In this document: positions 1-13,420 of the stretch, in pieces
Layout of the letters: every line of letters starts with the position of its first letter
Position numbering within the stretch: the stretch's first letter is position 1
DNA from: JAPLUA01 sp964625855
GTDB taxonomy: Bacteria; Verrucomicrobiota; Verrucomicrobiia; Limisphaerales; UBA8199
DNA: 64,000 bases
Assembly (NCBI GenBank): GCA_964625855.1
Contig: CAZVFC010000042.1
Coordinates: 1 to 64,000 of the forward strand
Direction: 5' to 3'
Notes under the pieces: generated by a model
Seen by the model: only the letters and a program-made list of their open reading frames with translations
Database searches by the model: none
What the model was told of the DNA's origin: nothing
Program-made: the position numbers and the translations under genes

Positions 1-66
1 ATGATCCGCTGCTTTTGCAGACAGCCTGGGCAATAGCTGGATTGGAATTTCGTAGATTGGTTTAAC
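1..66 (-). CDS. possible partial gene running off the left edge
   Basis: Directly after the stop of the DUF6788-type gene, another minus-strand frame stays open to the window edge and reads KPIYEIPIQLLPRLSAKAAD. It overlaps that stop codon. No ATG, GTG or TTG start lies close upstream in this frame, so the start is unresolved. A second frame (with YCPGCLQKQ) is also open, so the true frame is uncertain. DUF6788 genes commonly precede a transposase, so a transposase start is the natural guess. Too little is visible to name a family. Confidence 0.2.
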
Positions 67-400
67 CCGATGGGGTGGCGTCGCGCGCTTTACGGTACTG
101 GCGCAAGAGTTCCGGCCCCATTTGATAAAGGAACTGCTCCAGGGCCTTGCCGTTGTGCAGCGCTCGCTGCAACTGCGCAACCATCTCGGTCGGGACATAC
201 ATACAGCGGCGCCGGCCCTTTTCGGTAAAGGAAAGGATAAATGCGGCATGCTTATCACCCCGGGCACAGGCTGGGCAATTGGGACGGATACAGGGTTTGC
301 GAACCTCAGCCAGAGAGCCTTTGATAGCGGGCCAGAGCTTTTCGAGTTGTCGGAGGAAGTTCTGGCGGAGAGCGCGATCAGAGGAAATGGGCTGTGACAT
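62..400 (-). CDS. DUF6788-type small protein, transposase-associated
   Basis: This 112-residue protein has the layout I know from DUF6788 proteins: an N-terminal helix, a cysteine cluster (CIRPNCPACARG, residues about 37-48) suited to metal binding, a beta segment with HAAFILSF, a basic RRR patch, and a C-terminal helical part beginning near YVPTEMVAQLQ. Family knowledge: these genes sit next to transposases and are probably part of mobile elements, but their biochemical role is not established. Here the downstream side (left) is cut by the window edge, so the partner is not visible. The start is an ATG at 400 with only a weak ribosome site. The upstream 500 bp has no gene, which fits an element boundary. 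Confidence 0.6.
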   Translation of the reverse strand: MSQPISSDRALRQNFLRQLEKLWPAIKGSLAEVRKPCIRPNCPACARGDKHAAFILSFTEKGRRRCMYVPTEMVAQLQRALHNGKALEQFLYQMGPELLRQYRKARDATPSG

Positions 401-954
401 GGTGTGTATATATCATTACATACATACCCTGGCAACAACAAAGTGAACGAAGTCACCACTTGGTGCCGCTTGGTTTTCCCGCTATCACTGAGGCATTACT
501 AGGAGCCAGAGGCGGGGCGGGCGGGATTCGAGGCGGTGGTGGCCAACCCGAGGCGCGGTCAGGCTTCCGGGCTCGGCTCAGTGATCCCGGCGGCTACGAA
601 CTTTCAAGCCCCGTAGGGGCGGCACCGGTTGCGCCCGGCAGCACGATGCCGCCCCTACGGGGCTGGTGCCGGTTCTCGATCGCGTGTGCTAGAGACAGGT
701 CGCCCCTCTGGGGCTGAGGACGTTTACGGGCCGGCTCCACGGCCCAACGGTCCATTCAAGAGCAGGGGACCGCGCCCGCCCCGGGCGCAGTGGCTGGCGC
801 CCTCGCCAGCCACCTTCGGGAGTGGCCGAGGCGATCCCGCGTTCCGCGACTGCGCACGCGTCACGCCCGCCCGGGGCGGGCGCGGTCCCCGGAAAAGAAT
901 TGCCCTCCCGCGCCACGAGACGCGACGGGGGAGGGCGTGAGGGAGGGAGGGAGA
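401..954. other. gene-free stretch with palindromic repeat
   Basis: No convincing gene lies here. It contains the GTAGGGGC palindrome cluster at 607-716. The rest is GC-rich with no recognisable RNA gene. Apparent frames are antisense or compositional. Confidence 0.6.
607..716. repeat. CCCCGTAGGGGC palindromic repeat cluster
   Basis: An 18 bp perfect inverted repeat has arms at 607-624 (agccccgtaggggcggca) and 647-664. The arms are followed by similar tails (ggcaccggtt, then ggtgccggtt). A third, diverged unit (gtcgcccctctggggct) follows at about 700-716. The layout is that of REP-like intergenic repeats. It lies between the DUF6788 gene and the end of the HtrA gene, both on the minus strand. 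Confidence 0.75.
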
Positions 955-2475
<1,521 letters not shown>

Positions 2476-2608
2476 AGTCTTCTATGTAATATGGTTTTGT
2501 TTTTGACTCTTTGGACCCCGCGGACCTAACGGGAAGCTTTCCTGAATATTACAGTTCTGTAAGGAACGGGGGGCGGGCGCGTTGGGTCGGGACCATCGGG
2601 CGGAGAGG

Positions 2609-2656
2609 GCTGAAGTTCGAAATCCGAAGTCCGAAGTCCGAAGTCCGAAGTCTGAT
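2609..2656. repeat. aagtccga tandem microrepeat
   Basis: A run of about five 8 bp units (aagttcga, aatccg, then aagtccga repeated) lies upstream of the membrane protein gene. The same motif in inverse orientation recurs at 33131-33180 and 63865-63897, so it is a dispersed family in this genome. Confidence 0.8.
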
Positions 2657-2729
2657 GCAGCCGCAGCCGGCCCTTGACTACGCTTTTCTTTGCCGAACGC
2701 GCCGGCGTGTAATAAGGTCTCAAGAAGAT

Positions 2730-3122
2730 ATGGAAACGAACGCGATCATTGGTTGGGTCCCCTGGCCCGTGGCGGTGGCCACGACGGTCTGGTTCGGGGT
2801 CATGGCACACAAGGCCGGCAAGAACGGCTGGCTGTGGGGGATTGGGGGCGGTGTGCTGGGCCTGGTGGTCACGACCCTGGTGATGGGCCTGGGACAGGCG
2901 GCTTTCATCCCGTACACCAGCGCGGAACAGTCCATGTTCCGCATCAAGATTGGGGCTTTGGCCATCTTCGTTGTGTTGTGCCTGGGATGGCTGTTCACCG
3001 GCGCCATCCACCCGCGCCTGCTGGCACCCTGGAAGGGACGCGAGGAGCCGTCGAAGAACCTCGCGAGAGAGGCCGTGACCGCACCGCCGGCTAAACCGAC
3101 GAAGGCCGCTCCCCGCGCTTAG
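2730..3122 (+). CDS. small integral membrane protein of unknown function
   Basis: I start this at ATG 2730, preceded by an AAGAAG ribosome site, because the longer reading from 2511 runs through the aagtccga repeat and a non-protein-like stretch. The 130-residue product has three hydrophobic segments (about residues 7-22, 31-53 and 70-92) and a basic, proline- and alanine-rich cytoplasmic tail from about residue 97. I do not recognise a family. It diverges from the HtrA gene and converges on the App1-type phosphatase gene, with only 18 bp between stop codons, so it is probably a single-gene unit. Confidence 0.65.
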   Translation: METNAIIGWVPWPVAVATTVWFGVMAHKAGKNGWLWGIGGGVLGLVVTTLVMGLGQAAFIPYTSAEQSMFRIKIGALAIFVVLCLGWLFTGAIHPRLLAPWKGREEPSKNLAREAVTAPPAKPTKAAPRA

Positions 3123-3140
3123 CGGCATGCGGAACCGCGC

Positions 3141-4277
3141 TTACCGGCCTGGGCCTGGCGGGCACGAGCCGGCAATCTCCTGCGGCACGCGAAAGACCTG
3201 CCATACTTGGCGAGGCAACCCGCCAAAGGCGGTCTGGTATCGCGTGGCCCCTGCCGGCTCTTCGGTCACGTCGCGGATGAGCACGCGCGCGATCTGTGAT
3301 GGGTATCGCCGCGCCAGGCTGGCGTAAATCTCCGGGTCCCGCTCGCCTGAGTCTCCCACCAGGACGAACTGTCGCCGGGGGAAGCGCTTGAGCAGCGGCT
3401 CGATCACGGCCGGCTTATAGCGCTCCGGACTCTCGAAGAGTTTGAGGAAACTCTCGTCTTGCCAGCGAAACTTCTTCAGGGCGAACACCCCGGCCGGGAA
3501 CCCATTCGACCGCGCAAACTCGGACAACGGCACGTAGAGCTGCCACGGGCTGGCGGAAACATAACAGAACTGAGCGTCCGACTGGTCGGCCCAGGCCTGA
3601 TAGACCTGGGCCATGCCGGGCACCGGCTCAAACGGCTCCAGGAAAGTCCGGCGCAACAGCGCCGGGCGGTTCCGCACCTGGCTGACCTTGAGGGTGTCGT
3701 CTATGTCGGAAATCACCGTGACCCCGCGCTCCTCGATCAGATGAATCTGCCCCGGGAACCGGCGCGGGTCATCGGCCGACAAGACCGCCTCGAACTGGAT
3801 CTGCGTGCCGTCCATCGCGCGGAATCCCGCATCCCTCAGCCGGACCACGCCGGCGAACTGGCCATCCCGCCGCGACTTGCCGAACAGATGGTCCTGCTGG
3901 CCGATGCGCGCGACCACCCGCTTGCCCCCTTCGTGGTCCACCATAAACAGCCGCGCCCGCTCGCTGAAGATTGCCGCCTCCGCCGCGGTCATTTCGATGC
4001 GGCCCAGCTCCACCGCATCGCGCAGCAGCCCCACGGCCAGGCGTCGCGGTTCGGGCTCATAGACGCAGCCCCGAGTCTCGCACTCCCACCCAGGTCCGCC
4101 GCGAACGCGGTGAGCCAGGGCCGGGAAGAAGACAAGTTCCTCATCCCGGCGCAAATCCGAGGGGCGCTCCTGGGGCACCGCCGGGCCCGGCAGCAGCCAG
4201 CCCAACGCCACCGCCGCCATCCAATGGCAGGATCGGAACCGGCAGAGGGCAGGACCCAGGCTGTGGCATGGTTTCAT
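3141..4277 (-). CDS. App1-type (DUF2183) phosphatase domain protein, secreted
   Basis: The C-terminal half carries the App1 catalytic domain known from yeast phosphatidate phosphatase App1 and bacterial DUF2183 proteins. The HAD-like nucleophile motif is SDIDDTLKVSQ, followed by YVSASPWQLY, then FVLVGDSGERDPEIY with its acidic residues. An N-terminal signal-like segment (CHWMAAVALGWLLPGPAV) suggests export. A beta-rich region between them fits the usual App1 N-terminal domain. I chose the ATG at 4277 (MKPCHSL) over the one at 4307, because the signal peptide then starts near the N-terminus. Expected activity is dephosphorylation of a phospholipid-like or other phosphate ester; the substrate is unknown. 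It diverges from the sensor kinase gene, sharing a 177 bp promoter region. Confidence 0.85.
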   Translation of the reverse strand: MKPCHSLGPALCRFRSCHWMAAVALGWLLPGPAVPQERPSDLRRDEELVFFPALAHRVRGGPGWECETRGCVYEPEPRRLAVGLLRDAVELGRIEMTAAEAAIFSERARLFMVDHEGGKRVVARIGQQDHLFGKSRRDGQFAGVVRLRDAGFRAMDGTQIQFEAVLSADDPRRFPGQIHLIEERGVTVISDIDDTLKVSQVRNRPALLRRTFLEPFEPVPGMAQVYQAWADQSDAQFCYVSASPWQLYVPLSEFARSNGFPAGVFALKKFRWQDESFLKLFESPERYKPAVIEPLLKRFPRRQFVLVGDSGERDPEIYASLARRYPSQIARVLIRDVTEEPAGATRYQTAFGGLPRQVWQVFRVPQEIAGSCPPGPGR

Positions 4278-4454
4278 CGGGCGACGCCATGATAGGTCGC
4301 TGAACAAGTGCTGGGAAGAAATAACGGCACTGCCGCCATGATCTCCAATGCTGCATTGGAGTCCAGGCGATCGCCCCTGGCTTTAGCCAACTTTTCCTTG
4401 CCTTGGAGAGGGAGATATGATTCAAGGTCCTTAACCCTTGCTAAGGCGACTGGC

Positions 4455-7585
<3,131 letters not shown>

Positions 7586-7589
<4 letters not shown>

Positions 7590-8788
7590 ACCCCAACCCC
7601 ATCTCGCTGCTGGTGGTTGACGATGACCCGGTCTTCGCCCTGTTTATCCAGCAACTGATCCGGGCAGTGGGCCAGGACCTGCCCTGCACATCCACCTGGG
7701 TGGACACCGCGGAGAAGGCGCTCGAGGAAATCCGCGGCAGGCGCTACGATCTGGCGCTCCTGGACTACCACTTGCCCGGGACGGATGGCCTCGGTTTGCT
7801 GGCCGTCATCCAGGAGCTTCCGATCACCGAACAGCCGGCGGTGATTATGCTCACCGCCAGCGGCAGCGAAGCCATCGCCGTCGAAGCCATGAAGCGTGGC
7901 GCGAGGGATTACCTGCCCAAGACCGGACTGGACGTGCTCCTGCTGGCGCGCGCCATCCAGAGCGCGCTGGCACAGAAACGCCTGGCGGAACAGGTGGCCG
8001 TCTATAATGCGCAAATCAAGGCCGACCTCGAGATGGGCCGCAAACTGCAACTGTCGCTGCTGCCGGATACTTACCCGTGCTTCCCGCACTCCGCGTCGCC
8101 CGAAGAGTCCGCCCTCCAGTTCTGCCATCGCTTCCTGCCCGCCGCGCACCTGGCGGGGGACTTCTTCAGCCTGCTGGCCTTGTCCGACACCCGGGCCGGC
8201 GTCTTCATCTGCGATGTCATGGGACACGGCGTCCGCTCCGCGCTCGTCACCGCCATTCTGCGCGCGCTGCTGGACGACCTGGCGCCCCGCTTCTCGCACC
8301 CGGGCCGGTTTCTGGCCGAGATGAACCGCCGGCTCGTGTCCATGCTCCGGCAGAAGGAAGACCCGCTCTTCGCCACGGCGTTCTATCTGCTCGCGGACAC
8401 CGCCACCGGGCAGATGCACTGCGCCAATGCCGGACACCCCGCGCCGCTGCATCTTCAGCGCGCAAACGGCCAGGCCCTCCGGCTGGCGCCGCCCAAGGGC
8501 GCGGGTCCCGCCCTGGGCCTGCTCCCCGACGCCGCCTATCCCGCTTTCCAATTCCCGCTGGCGGCCGGGGAACTGGTTCTGCTGTTTACCGATGGCTTGT
8601 TCGAAGTAGTGGACGCCCGCGGGGAAGAAGAGTATGGTCAGGAACGCTTGCTGGCCGCCGCCCGCCAGCGCATGAGGTTGCCGGCCGCCAGCTTATGCGA
8701 CGAACTGATCGCTGAGGTCCGCGCCTTTTCCGGCGCCGCGGAATTCTCCGACGACGTCTGCCTGCTCGCAATGGAAATGAAGCCATGA
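7586..8788 (+). CDS. receiver domain fused to SpoIIE-type serine phosphatase
   Basis: The N-terminal receiver domain (about residues 5-125) has the acidic pocket VVDDDP and phospho-acceptor D60 in LALLDYHLPGTDG. A short helical linker (about 130-160, ending EMGRKLQLSLLP) leads to a PP2C-like SpoIIE domain, about 175-398. Its metal-binding residues look intact: AGDFF, DVMGHG, FTDGLFE, FSDDVCLLAM. The family (RsbU/RsbP/HsbR-like) dephosphorylates serine or threonine on anti-sigma antagonists, linking two-component input to partner-switching output. No anti-sigma factor or STAS gene is present in this window. It overlaps the kinase gene by 4 bp and the next gene by 4 bp. Confidence 0.93.
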
Positions 8789-9612
8789 AGAAGATCGCTG
8801 TAGGGGAGGACAACCCCGACAACCGGCTGCTGGTCCGGGTCATCCTCGAACCGCATTACGAGGTTGTCGAGTATGCGAGCGGCCAAAGTACGCTGGAGGG
8901 TCTCGCCCGCGAGAAGCCGGACCTGCTGTTGCTCGATATTTCGCTCCCGGAAATGGATGGGGTGGCGGTGCTGCGCCAAATCCGGGCCAGCGCGGAGCTG
9001 CGCGACCTGCCGATTATCGCGCTCACCGCTCACGCGATGACCGGTGACCGTGAGAAATACCTCGGCCTCGGTTTTGACGATTACGTGACCAAACCCATCG
9101 TGGATGAGAAGGTCCTGCTGGAGGCAATTGAAAGGAACCTGGCCGGCGGCCGGCGCTCCCCGGCGGCCGCCCCCCAACCGATCCAGGTAGGGACGTTTCG
9201 CCGAAACGTCCGGCTTGGCGCGGAAACGGACGCCTCGGCGAGGCGTCCCTACCAACCACCCTCGTGCATGGAGTCGGGAACCCTCGAACAGTTGCGCAAG
9301 CTTGGCGGCGACTCGTTCACGGCGGAGATGATCGGTGTCTTCCTGGAGTACGCGGCCCGGAAGATCGCCCAGGGCCGCGAGGCGTTTGCCGCGGGCGACC
9401 TGGTGGGCGTTGAAAACGCCATCCACCCTATCAAGTCCAGTGCCGGAAATGTCGGCGCCCGGCAGATCCAGGAACTGGCCGTCCGCATCGAAGACCTGGC
9501 CAGGAACAAGCAGAGGGAACCGCTGGGGCCCTTGCTGGCGGAAATAGACAGCGCCTTCCGGACGGCCAAACCCCAGTTTGAACAAATACGAAACTCGCTG
9601 CTCAAGCAATGA
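8785..9612 (+). CDS. receiver-Hpt phosphotransfer protein with a repeat-derived linker
   Basis: Residues 1-120 form a receiver domain with D51 (LLLLDISLPEMDG) and K103 (YVTKPI). The C-terminal half is an Hpt four-helix domain with phospho-acceptor H214 in NAIHPIKSSAGNVGA. Such proteins pass phosphate between a hybrid kinase and a final regulator. The linker (residues about 135-157, VGTFRRNVRLGAETDASARR) is encoded by a 68 bp palindromic repeat at 9186-9253 whose relative sits in intergenic DNA at 23358-23405. The repeat is in frame and leaves both domains intact. The gene starts with an ATG overlapping the previous stop (ATGA) and overlaps the next gene by 4 bp. Confidence 0.9.
   Translation: MKKIAVGEDNPDNRLLVRVILEPHYEVVEYASGQSTLEGLAREKPDLLLLDISLPEMDGVAVLRQIRASAELRDLPIIALTAHAMTGDREKYLGLGFDDYVTKPIVDEKVLLEAIERNLAGGRRSPAAAPQPIQVGTFRRNVRLGAETDASARRPYQPPSCMESGTLEQLRKLGGDSFTAEMIGVFLEYAARKIAQGREAFAAGDLVGVENAIHPIKSSAGNVGARQIQELAVRIEDLARNKQREPLGPLLAEIDSAFRTAKPQFEQIRNSLLKQ
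9186..9253. repeat. palindromic GTAGGGACG repeat inside a coding sequence
   Basis: The element begins ggtagggacgtttcgccgaa and ends ggcgaggcgtccctacc, so its ends are inverted. It is 68 bp and lies wholly within the receiver-Hpt gene, keeping frame. A 48 bp relative lacking about 20 bp of the centre lies at 23358-23405. Confidence 0.85.
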
Positions 9613-10433
9613 ACGCGCCAGATCCCGCCCCACCACCGTCGGCTCCAACCAGAGAGGTTCGCATCCTGGTCGCCGAAGATTCACCCGTCAATCGAGCGCT
9701 GGCACTCAAGCAACTGGAGAAGCTTGGCTACGCGGCGGATGGCGTTACCGACGGGACCGAGGTTCTCGCCGCCATTGGACGCGGCCCCTATGAGATCATC
9801 CTGATGGATTGCAGCATGCCCGAGATGAGCGGCTATGAGGCCACCTGGCAGATTCGCGAGGGCGAGAGAAAGCAGGCCCAGGGAGCTTCGGGCGCCGCGC
9901 CTCATACCTATATCATCGCGATGACCGCCAACTCCGAAGCGGATAGCAAAGAGAAATGCCGCATGGCGGGCATGGATGACTTTATCAACAAGCCGGTCCA
10001 ATTGCCCGAGCTCGCCGCCGCCCTGCACCGCGCCTTGGCGGATCGTGTCGCCCAGCAGGCCCTGGACGCGGTGATTGATCCGGTCGTCATCGCCGGCCTC
10101 CGCCAACTGCGCATGCCGCAGCAATCCGATCCGCTGGCAGAGCTGATTGACATGTTCCTGCGTGAAGCCCCGACGCAGTTGGACATGATCGAACAGTCGG
10201 TCGCCAGCACCGATCCCCAGGCGGTGTCTCGCGCCCGGAGCGCCGCCACCGCTCTCAAGGGGGCCGCCGGCAACCTCGGCGCCCGCAACCTCGCCGCCCT
10301 GGTGGATGAAATCGTCCAGGCGATCGCCACCGGCTACCTCTCCGTGTCCATGCCGTTAGCTCAGAAAGCGCGGGCTGAATATGAGCAGGCCCGTGAGGCG
10401 CTGCTTAAGATCAAGAGCGAAGGCGCCGGTTGA
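9609..10433 (+). CDS. receiver protein with degenerate Hpt domain
   Basis: This 274-residue protein has the same architecture as the preceding gene. The receiver domain is complete: AEDSPVNR, D67 in LMDCSMPEMSG, and K in FINKPVQLPEL. The Hpt-like domain (about residues 165-270) keeps the LKGAAGNLGARNL core. At the phospho-acceptor position it reads SAATALKGAAG where active Hpt domains have AHxLKGSA, so histidine is replaced by threonine (T214). It therefore cannot act as a normal His phosphotransfer domain. It may be a docking or competitor domain. It is the last gene of the unit and converges on the M48 protease gene, with 22 bp between stops. Confidence 0.88.
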   Translation: MNAPDPAPPPSAPTREVRILVAEDSPVNRALALKQLEKLGYAADGVTDGTEVLAAIGRGPYEIILMDCSMPEMSGYEATWQIREGERKQAQGASGAAPHTYIIAMTANSEADSKEKCRMAGMDDFINKPVQLPELAAALHRALADRVAQQALDAVIDPVVIAGLRQLRMPQQSDPLAELIDMFLREAPTQLDMIEQSVASTDPQAVSRARSAATALKGAAGNLGARNLAALVDEIVQAIATGYLSVSMPLAQKARAEYEQAREALLKIKSEGAG

Positions 10434-10455
10434 TCTGGGCGGCGCCGCGCTCCGT

Positions 10456-12429
10456 TTAGCCCGCAATGAGCGGCGGGATCGGGCAATCGAGCGTATCGGC
10501 AATCCCGCGCAGTAGTTCGACCTCCGGTTCCCGGAGCACGCCGTCGGCAGCTACGGTTTGGGCGCAGGCATTAAGCAAGTTCTTCTTGATCTGCGGCACC
10601 GCCTGCGACAACCGGTTCAGCGCCGCATCCACCTGCTCCAGGTCGCACGCCTCCTCCGGCAGGAGGCTGAGCGGCACCCGGGCATTGTAGCTCAGCGGCT
10701 GCGCACCCCGCTCGAAGGCGAATCGGGTCTTGTCCGGGTCATCGTGGCCGAGGTAAGCCAGCGCCGACAGCAGCACCGCGCAATCCGGCGCCAGCGGTTT
10801 CAGCGAGTAATACTGCACCACCGGCTTGCGCGCCGGCACGAAGCAGGGTTCGAGATGCCGCACCACGATTCTCTGCAAGACATACTCGAACAGGTCAATC
10901 TCGCCGTCGCTTTCCACCAGCTTCTTCACCGCCTCGCGGAACTGCTGGAACTGGGCCGGCGACATCTGCCGCAGCCCGGGCAATGCCAAATCCATCAGCG
11001 GCAGTCTGGCGGTGGTTGCGACCGACTGCGCCTCCGGCAACACCCGCATCGTTTCCTGGACGATGGCAGCGGAGGTGGCCGCCACCAGCTCGTCCAACTG
11101 CTTGCGACAAACCGCTTCGTCCTCGCTCAAGAGCAGGGCGTAAACCAGGGTGCTCGCGCCCAGCGGCTCCCGCGCGGCGGCTTGCAGGCCCGGTGGGATC
11201 GAGTCGCGCAGCTCCTCGGCGTAGCGCAGGTGCGCGGTCGTGGGGTTGCCCGTGTTCGGCGTGAGGGCCTGAGCGGCGATGACCGGTGGCGCAAGCCCGG
11301 CGGCGCCCGTTTGCCAGCGTCCCAGGCCCGGCAGCGGCGGCGGGATCCCCGCCCTCCGCGGCGCCGGGGACACAGGCGGCGGCGCCCCGTCCACCCGGGC
11401 ATCGCCCAGCTTCGGGAAGGTGCCATCGAAGCTCGGGTCCAGGGCGCGGATGCGATCCGCCAGCGGCGGATGGGTGTCCATGAGGTGGAACAGCGGTTGG
11501 CCCATGCCGTTGCCGAAGAACATGTGGCAGGCTTCGGCGGCATGGGCATTCGCCAGCTTCGAGCCCTGGCGCAACCCGCCGATCTTCTTCAACGCGCCCG
11601 CCAGGCCCGCCGGGTTGCGGGTGAACTGGACCGAGGAGGCATCGGCCAGAAACTCGCGCTGGCGGCTGACTGCCGCCTGGATGAGCCGGCCAAACAACAC
11701 GCCGATCCAACCGATCAGGATCAGGGCCAGACCGAGCAGTGGCAGCGGGTTCTTGTCTTTGCTGCTCCGGCTGCGGGTGTAGAGCAGCATCCGGCCGATC
11801 ACCGCCAGGCAGAGGATGCCGAAGATGATGCCCATCAGCCGCAGGTTCAGCCGCATGTCGCCATTGAGGATGTGGCTGAACTCATGACCGATGACCCCCT
11901 GCAACTCGTCCCGCGTCAACAGCCGGATGCCACCTCGCGTGACGGCCACGACCGCGTCGCTCGTCGAGTGGCCGGCGGCAAACGCATTGATGCCCTTTTC
12001 CTCAGGCAGGACATAGACCTGCGGCACAGGCATCCCGGCGGCGAGCGCCATTTCCTCGACGACATTCAGCAGCTTGCGCTCGTCGGGGTCGGTGGTGGCC
12101 GGACTGACGGGCCGGCCTCCGAGTGAACTGGCCACCGCCCTCCCGCCCTGCGCCAGCTCCAGGGTCTTGAAGCCGCTGCCAATCGCAATGACGGCAAGGG
12201 TTCCCACCGCGACGCCCATGAAGAGCGTTGGGTCCCACAGCTTCACGGTGGGTGCCTCGGCGTAAACGCGGTGTTGGCCCAGTTCCAAGCCGCCGAACAG
12301 CGCCAGCGCCGCCGCGTACACGGCCAGGATCAGCAGCGCCACGCCGCCGACAAAGTAAACCACCAGCAGCTTGGTGTTGCGGTGGGCCCGGGCCTGTCTG
12401 TCAAAGAAGTCCATCGCGAATCCCCGCAT
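10456..12429 (-). CDS. M48 family membrane zinc metalloprotease with long C-terminal extension
   Basis: This 657-residue protein has two N-terminal membrane segments (about 22-45 and 68-88). The zinc motif is HEFSH (H182, E183, H186), with a third ligand, E258, in QREFLADASS. Two further membrane segments lie between them (about 198-215 and 228-250). That is the HtpX-type layout, but HtpX is about 290 residues. The extra 330 residues comprise a proline-rich linker and a helical domain in which the region FREAVKKLVESDGEIDLFE looks TerB-like. It probably degrades misfolded membrane proteins. It sits 27 bp downstream of lemA; lemA-M48 pairs are common. A GAGAGG ribosome site supports the ATG at 12429, though the ATG at 12414 is also possible. 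Confidence 0.9.
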   Translation of the reverse strand: MRGFAMDFFDRQARAHRNTKLLVVYFVGGVALLILAVYAAALALFGGLELGQHRVYAEAPTVKLWDPTLFMGVAVGTLAVIAIGSGFKTLELAQGGRAVASSLGGRPVSPATTDPDERKLLNVVEEMALAAGMPVPQVYVLPEEKGINAFAAGHSTSDAVVAVTRGGIRLLTRDELQGVIGHEFSHILNGDMRLNLRLMGIIFGILCLAVIGRMLLYTRSRSSKDKNPLPLLGLALILIGWIGVLFGRLIQAAVSRQREFLADASSVQFTRNPAGLAGALKKIGGLRQGSKLANAHAAEACHMFFGNGMGQPLFHLMDTHPPLADRIRALDPSFDGTFPKLGDARVDGAPPPVSPAPRRAGIPPPLPGLGRWQTGAAGLAPPVIAAQALTPNTGNPTTAHLRYAEELRDSIPPGLQAAAREPLGASTLVYALLLSEDEAVCRKQLDELVAATSAAIVQETMRVLPEAQSVATTARLPLMDLALPGLRQMSPAQFQQFREAVKKLVESDGEIDLFEYVLQRIVVRHLEPCFVPARKPVVQYYSLKPLAPDCAVLLSALAYLGHDDPDKTRFAFERGAQPLSYNARVPLSLLPEEACDLEQVDAALNRLSQAVPQIKKNLLNACAQTVAADGVLREPEVELLRGIADTLDCPIPPLIAG

Positions 12430-12456
12430 GCCAACCTCTCATCGGCGATGGGGCAC

Positions 12457-13062
12457 TCAGAAAGACACCTTCGGCGCTGCCTTCTCTTCCGGCTTCTCAA
12501 CCACGAACAGCTCCGCCGGCCCGAAGTTGAACGGCGCGGCGATCAGGTTCGTCGGGAAGGTTTCTCTCTTTGTGTTATAGCTCATCACCGCGTCGTTGTA
12601 CGCCTGGCGGGCGAAGGCCACTTTGTTCTCCGTCGAAGTGAGCTCCTCCATCAGGCTCAGCATTGTCGTGTTCGCCTTCAGATCAGGATAGGCCTCCGAC
12701 AAGGCAAACAGCCGGCCCAGCGTGCCGGTCAGGGCGGCCTCAGCGCCGGACAATTCCTTCATCGCCGCGGCATCGCCGGGGTTTTGTGCCGCGCGCACGT
12801 TGGCAGTGGAAGCGGCATTGCGCGCGGCGATGACGGCTTCGAGCGTGCCGCGCTCGTGCTTGATATAGCCCTTGGCTGTCTCGACGAGGTTGGGGATCAG
12901 GTCGTAGCGGCGCTTGAGCTGCACGTCTATTTGCGCGAAAGCATTCTTGTAGCGGTTGCGCAAAGCGACCAGCCGGTTGTAGGCGCTGACGATCCACATC
13001 AGGATGAAAAAGACCGGCACCACCAGCACGAGCAGCACAATGATAATGGAACCTCTAACCAT
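12457..13062 (-). CDS. lemA: LemA family protein
   Basis: This 201-residue protein has a single N-terminal membrane segment (about residues 5-25, IIIVLLVLVVPVFFILMW). The LemA helical domain follows, with its recognisable NRYKNAFAQIDVQLKRRYDL block near residue 37 and later YNDAVMSYNTKRETFPTNL. LemA proteins are anchored by the N-terminus with a mostly cytosolic or periplasmic helical bundle; their function is poorly defined. Pairing with a downstream M48 protease gene suggests a role in membrane protein quality control. The ATG at 13062 is preceded by an AAAGGACAT region that fits a ribosome site. Confidence 0.95.
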   Translation of the reverse strand: MVRGSIIIVLLVLVVPVFFILMWIVSAYNRLVALRNRYKNAFAQIDVQLKRRYDLIPNLVETAKGYIKHERGTLEAVIAARNAASTANVRAAQNPGDAAAMKELSGAEAALTGTLGRLFALSEAYPDLKANTTMLSLMEELTSTENKVAFARQAYNDAVMSYNTKRETFPTNLIAAPFNFGPAELFVVEKPEEKAAPKVSF

Positions 13063-13420
13063 AAATGTCCTTTCGCATGTTGACTAACTGCTAGGCCATG
13101 CCGCGCTCTGGCGCAATTACAAATTGGGCAACGGATTGGAGCGCGGGAATGATCAATGCCAAATGACTAAGCCGGATCCACGCACAGGCCAACCGCGAAT
13201 GGACGCGAATGCACGCCAATAGGACCTGTTGCCGGGAGGGTTTATCGCTGGGGGCTGGGGCTCACCTTTAAGTGACTGGCGGGCCACAGGGGTTTCCGCT
13301 GTAGAGTGCCTGGTTTCATTGGCGTTCATTGGCGTTCATTCGCGGTTGCACTGAATCGTTAAGGCTAACGCCCGAGACGCTGCAGTCCGCCTCCGTTCGC
13401 CATTCGCCGTTAGTCATTCG
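13063..13420. other. gene-free stretch with inverted tandem repeat pair
   Basis: No gene is visible. The stretch holds a pair of inverted 31 bp arms built from cgaatggacg-like units (13190-13220 and 13318-13348). It separates the lemA promoter from the end of the esterase gene. Confidence 0.7.
13190..13348. repeat. inverted pair of GCGAATGGACG-type repeats
   Basis: The left arm reads caaccgcgaatggacgcgaa onward and the right arm is its near reverse complement, ending ttcattcgcggttg. About 27 of 31 positions pair by eye, and the loop is about 97 bp. Within each arm a 10-11 bp unit repeats. Confidence 0.7.
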
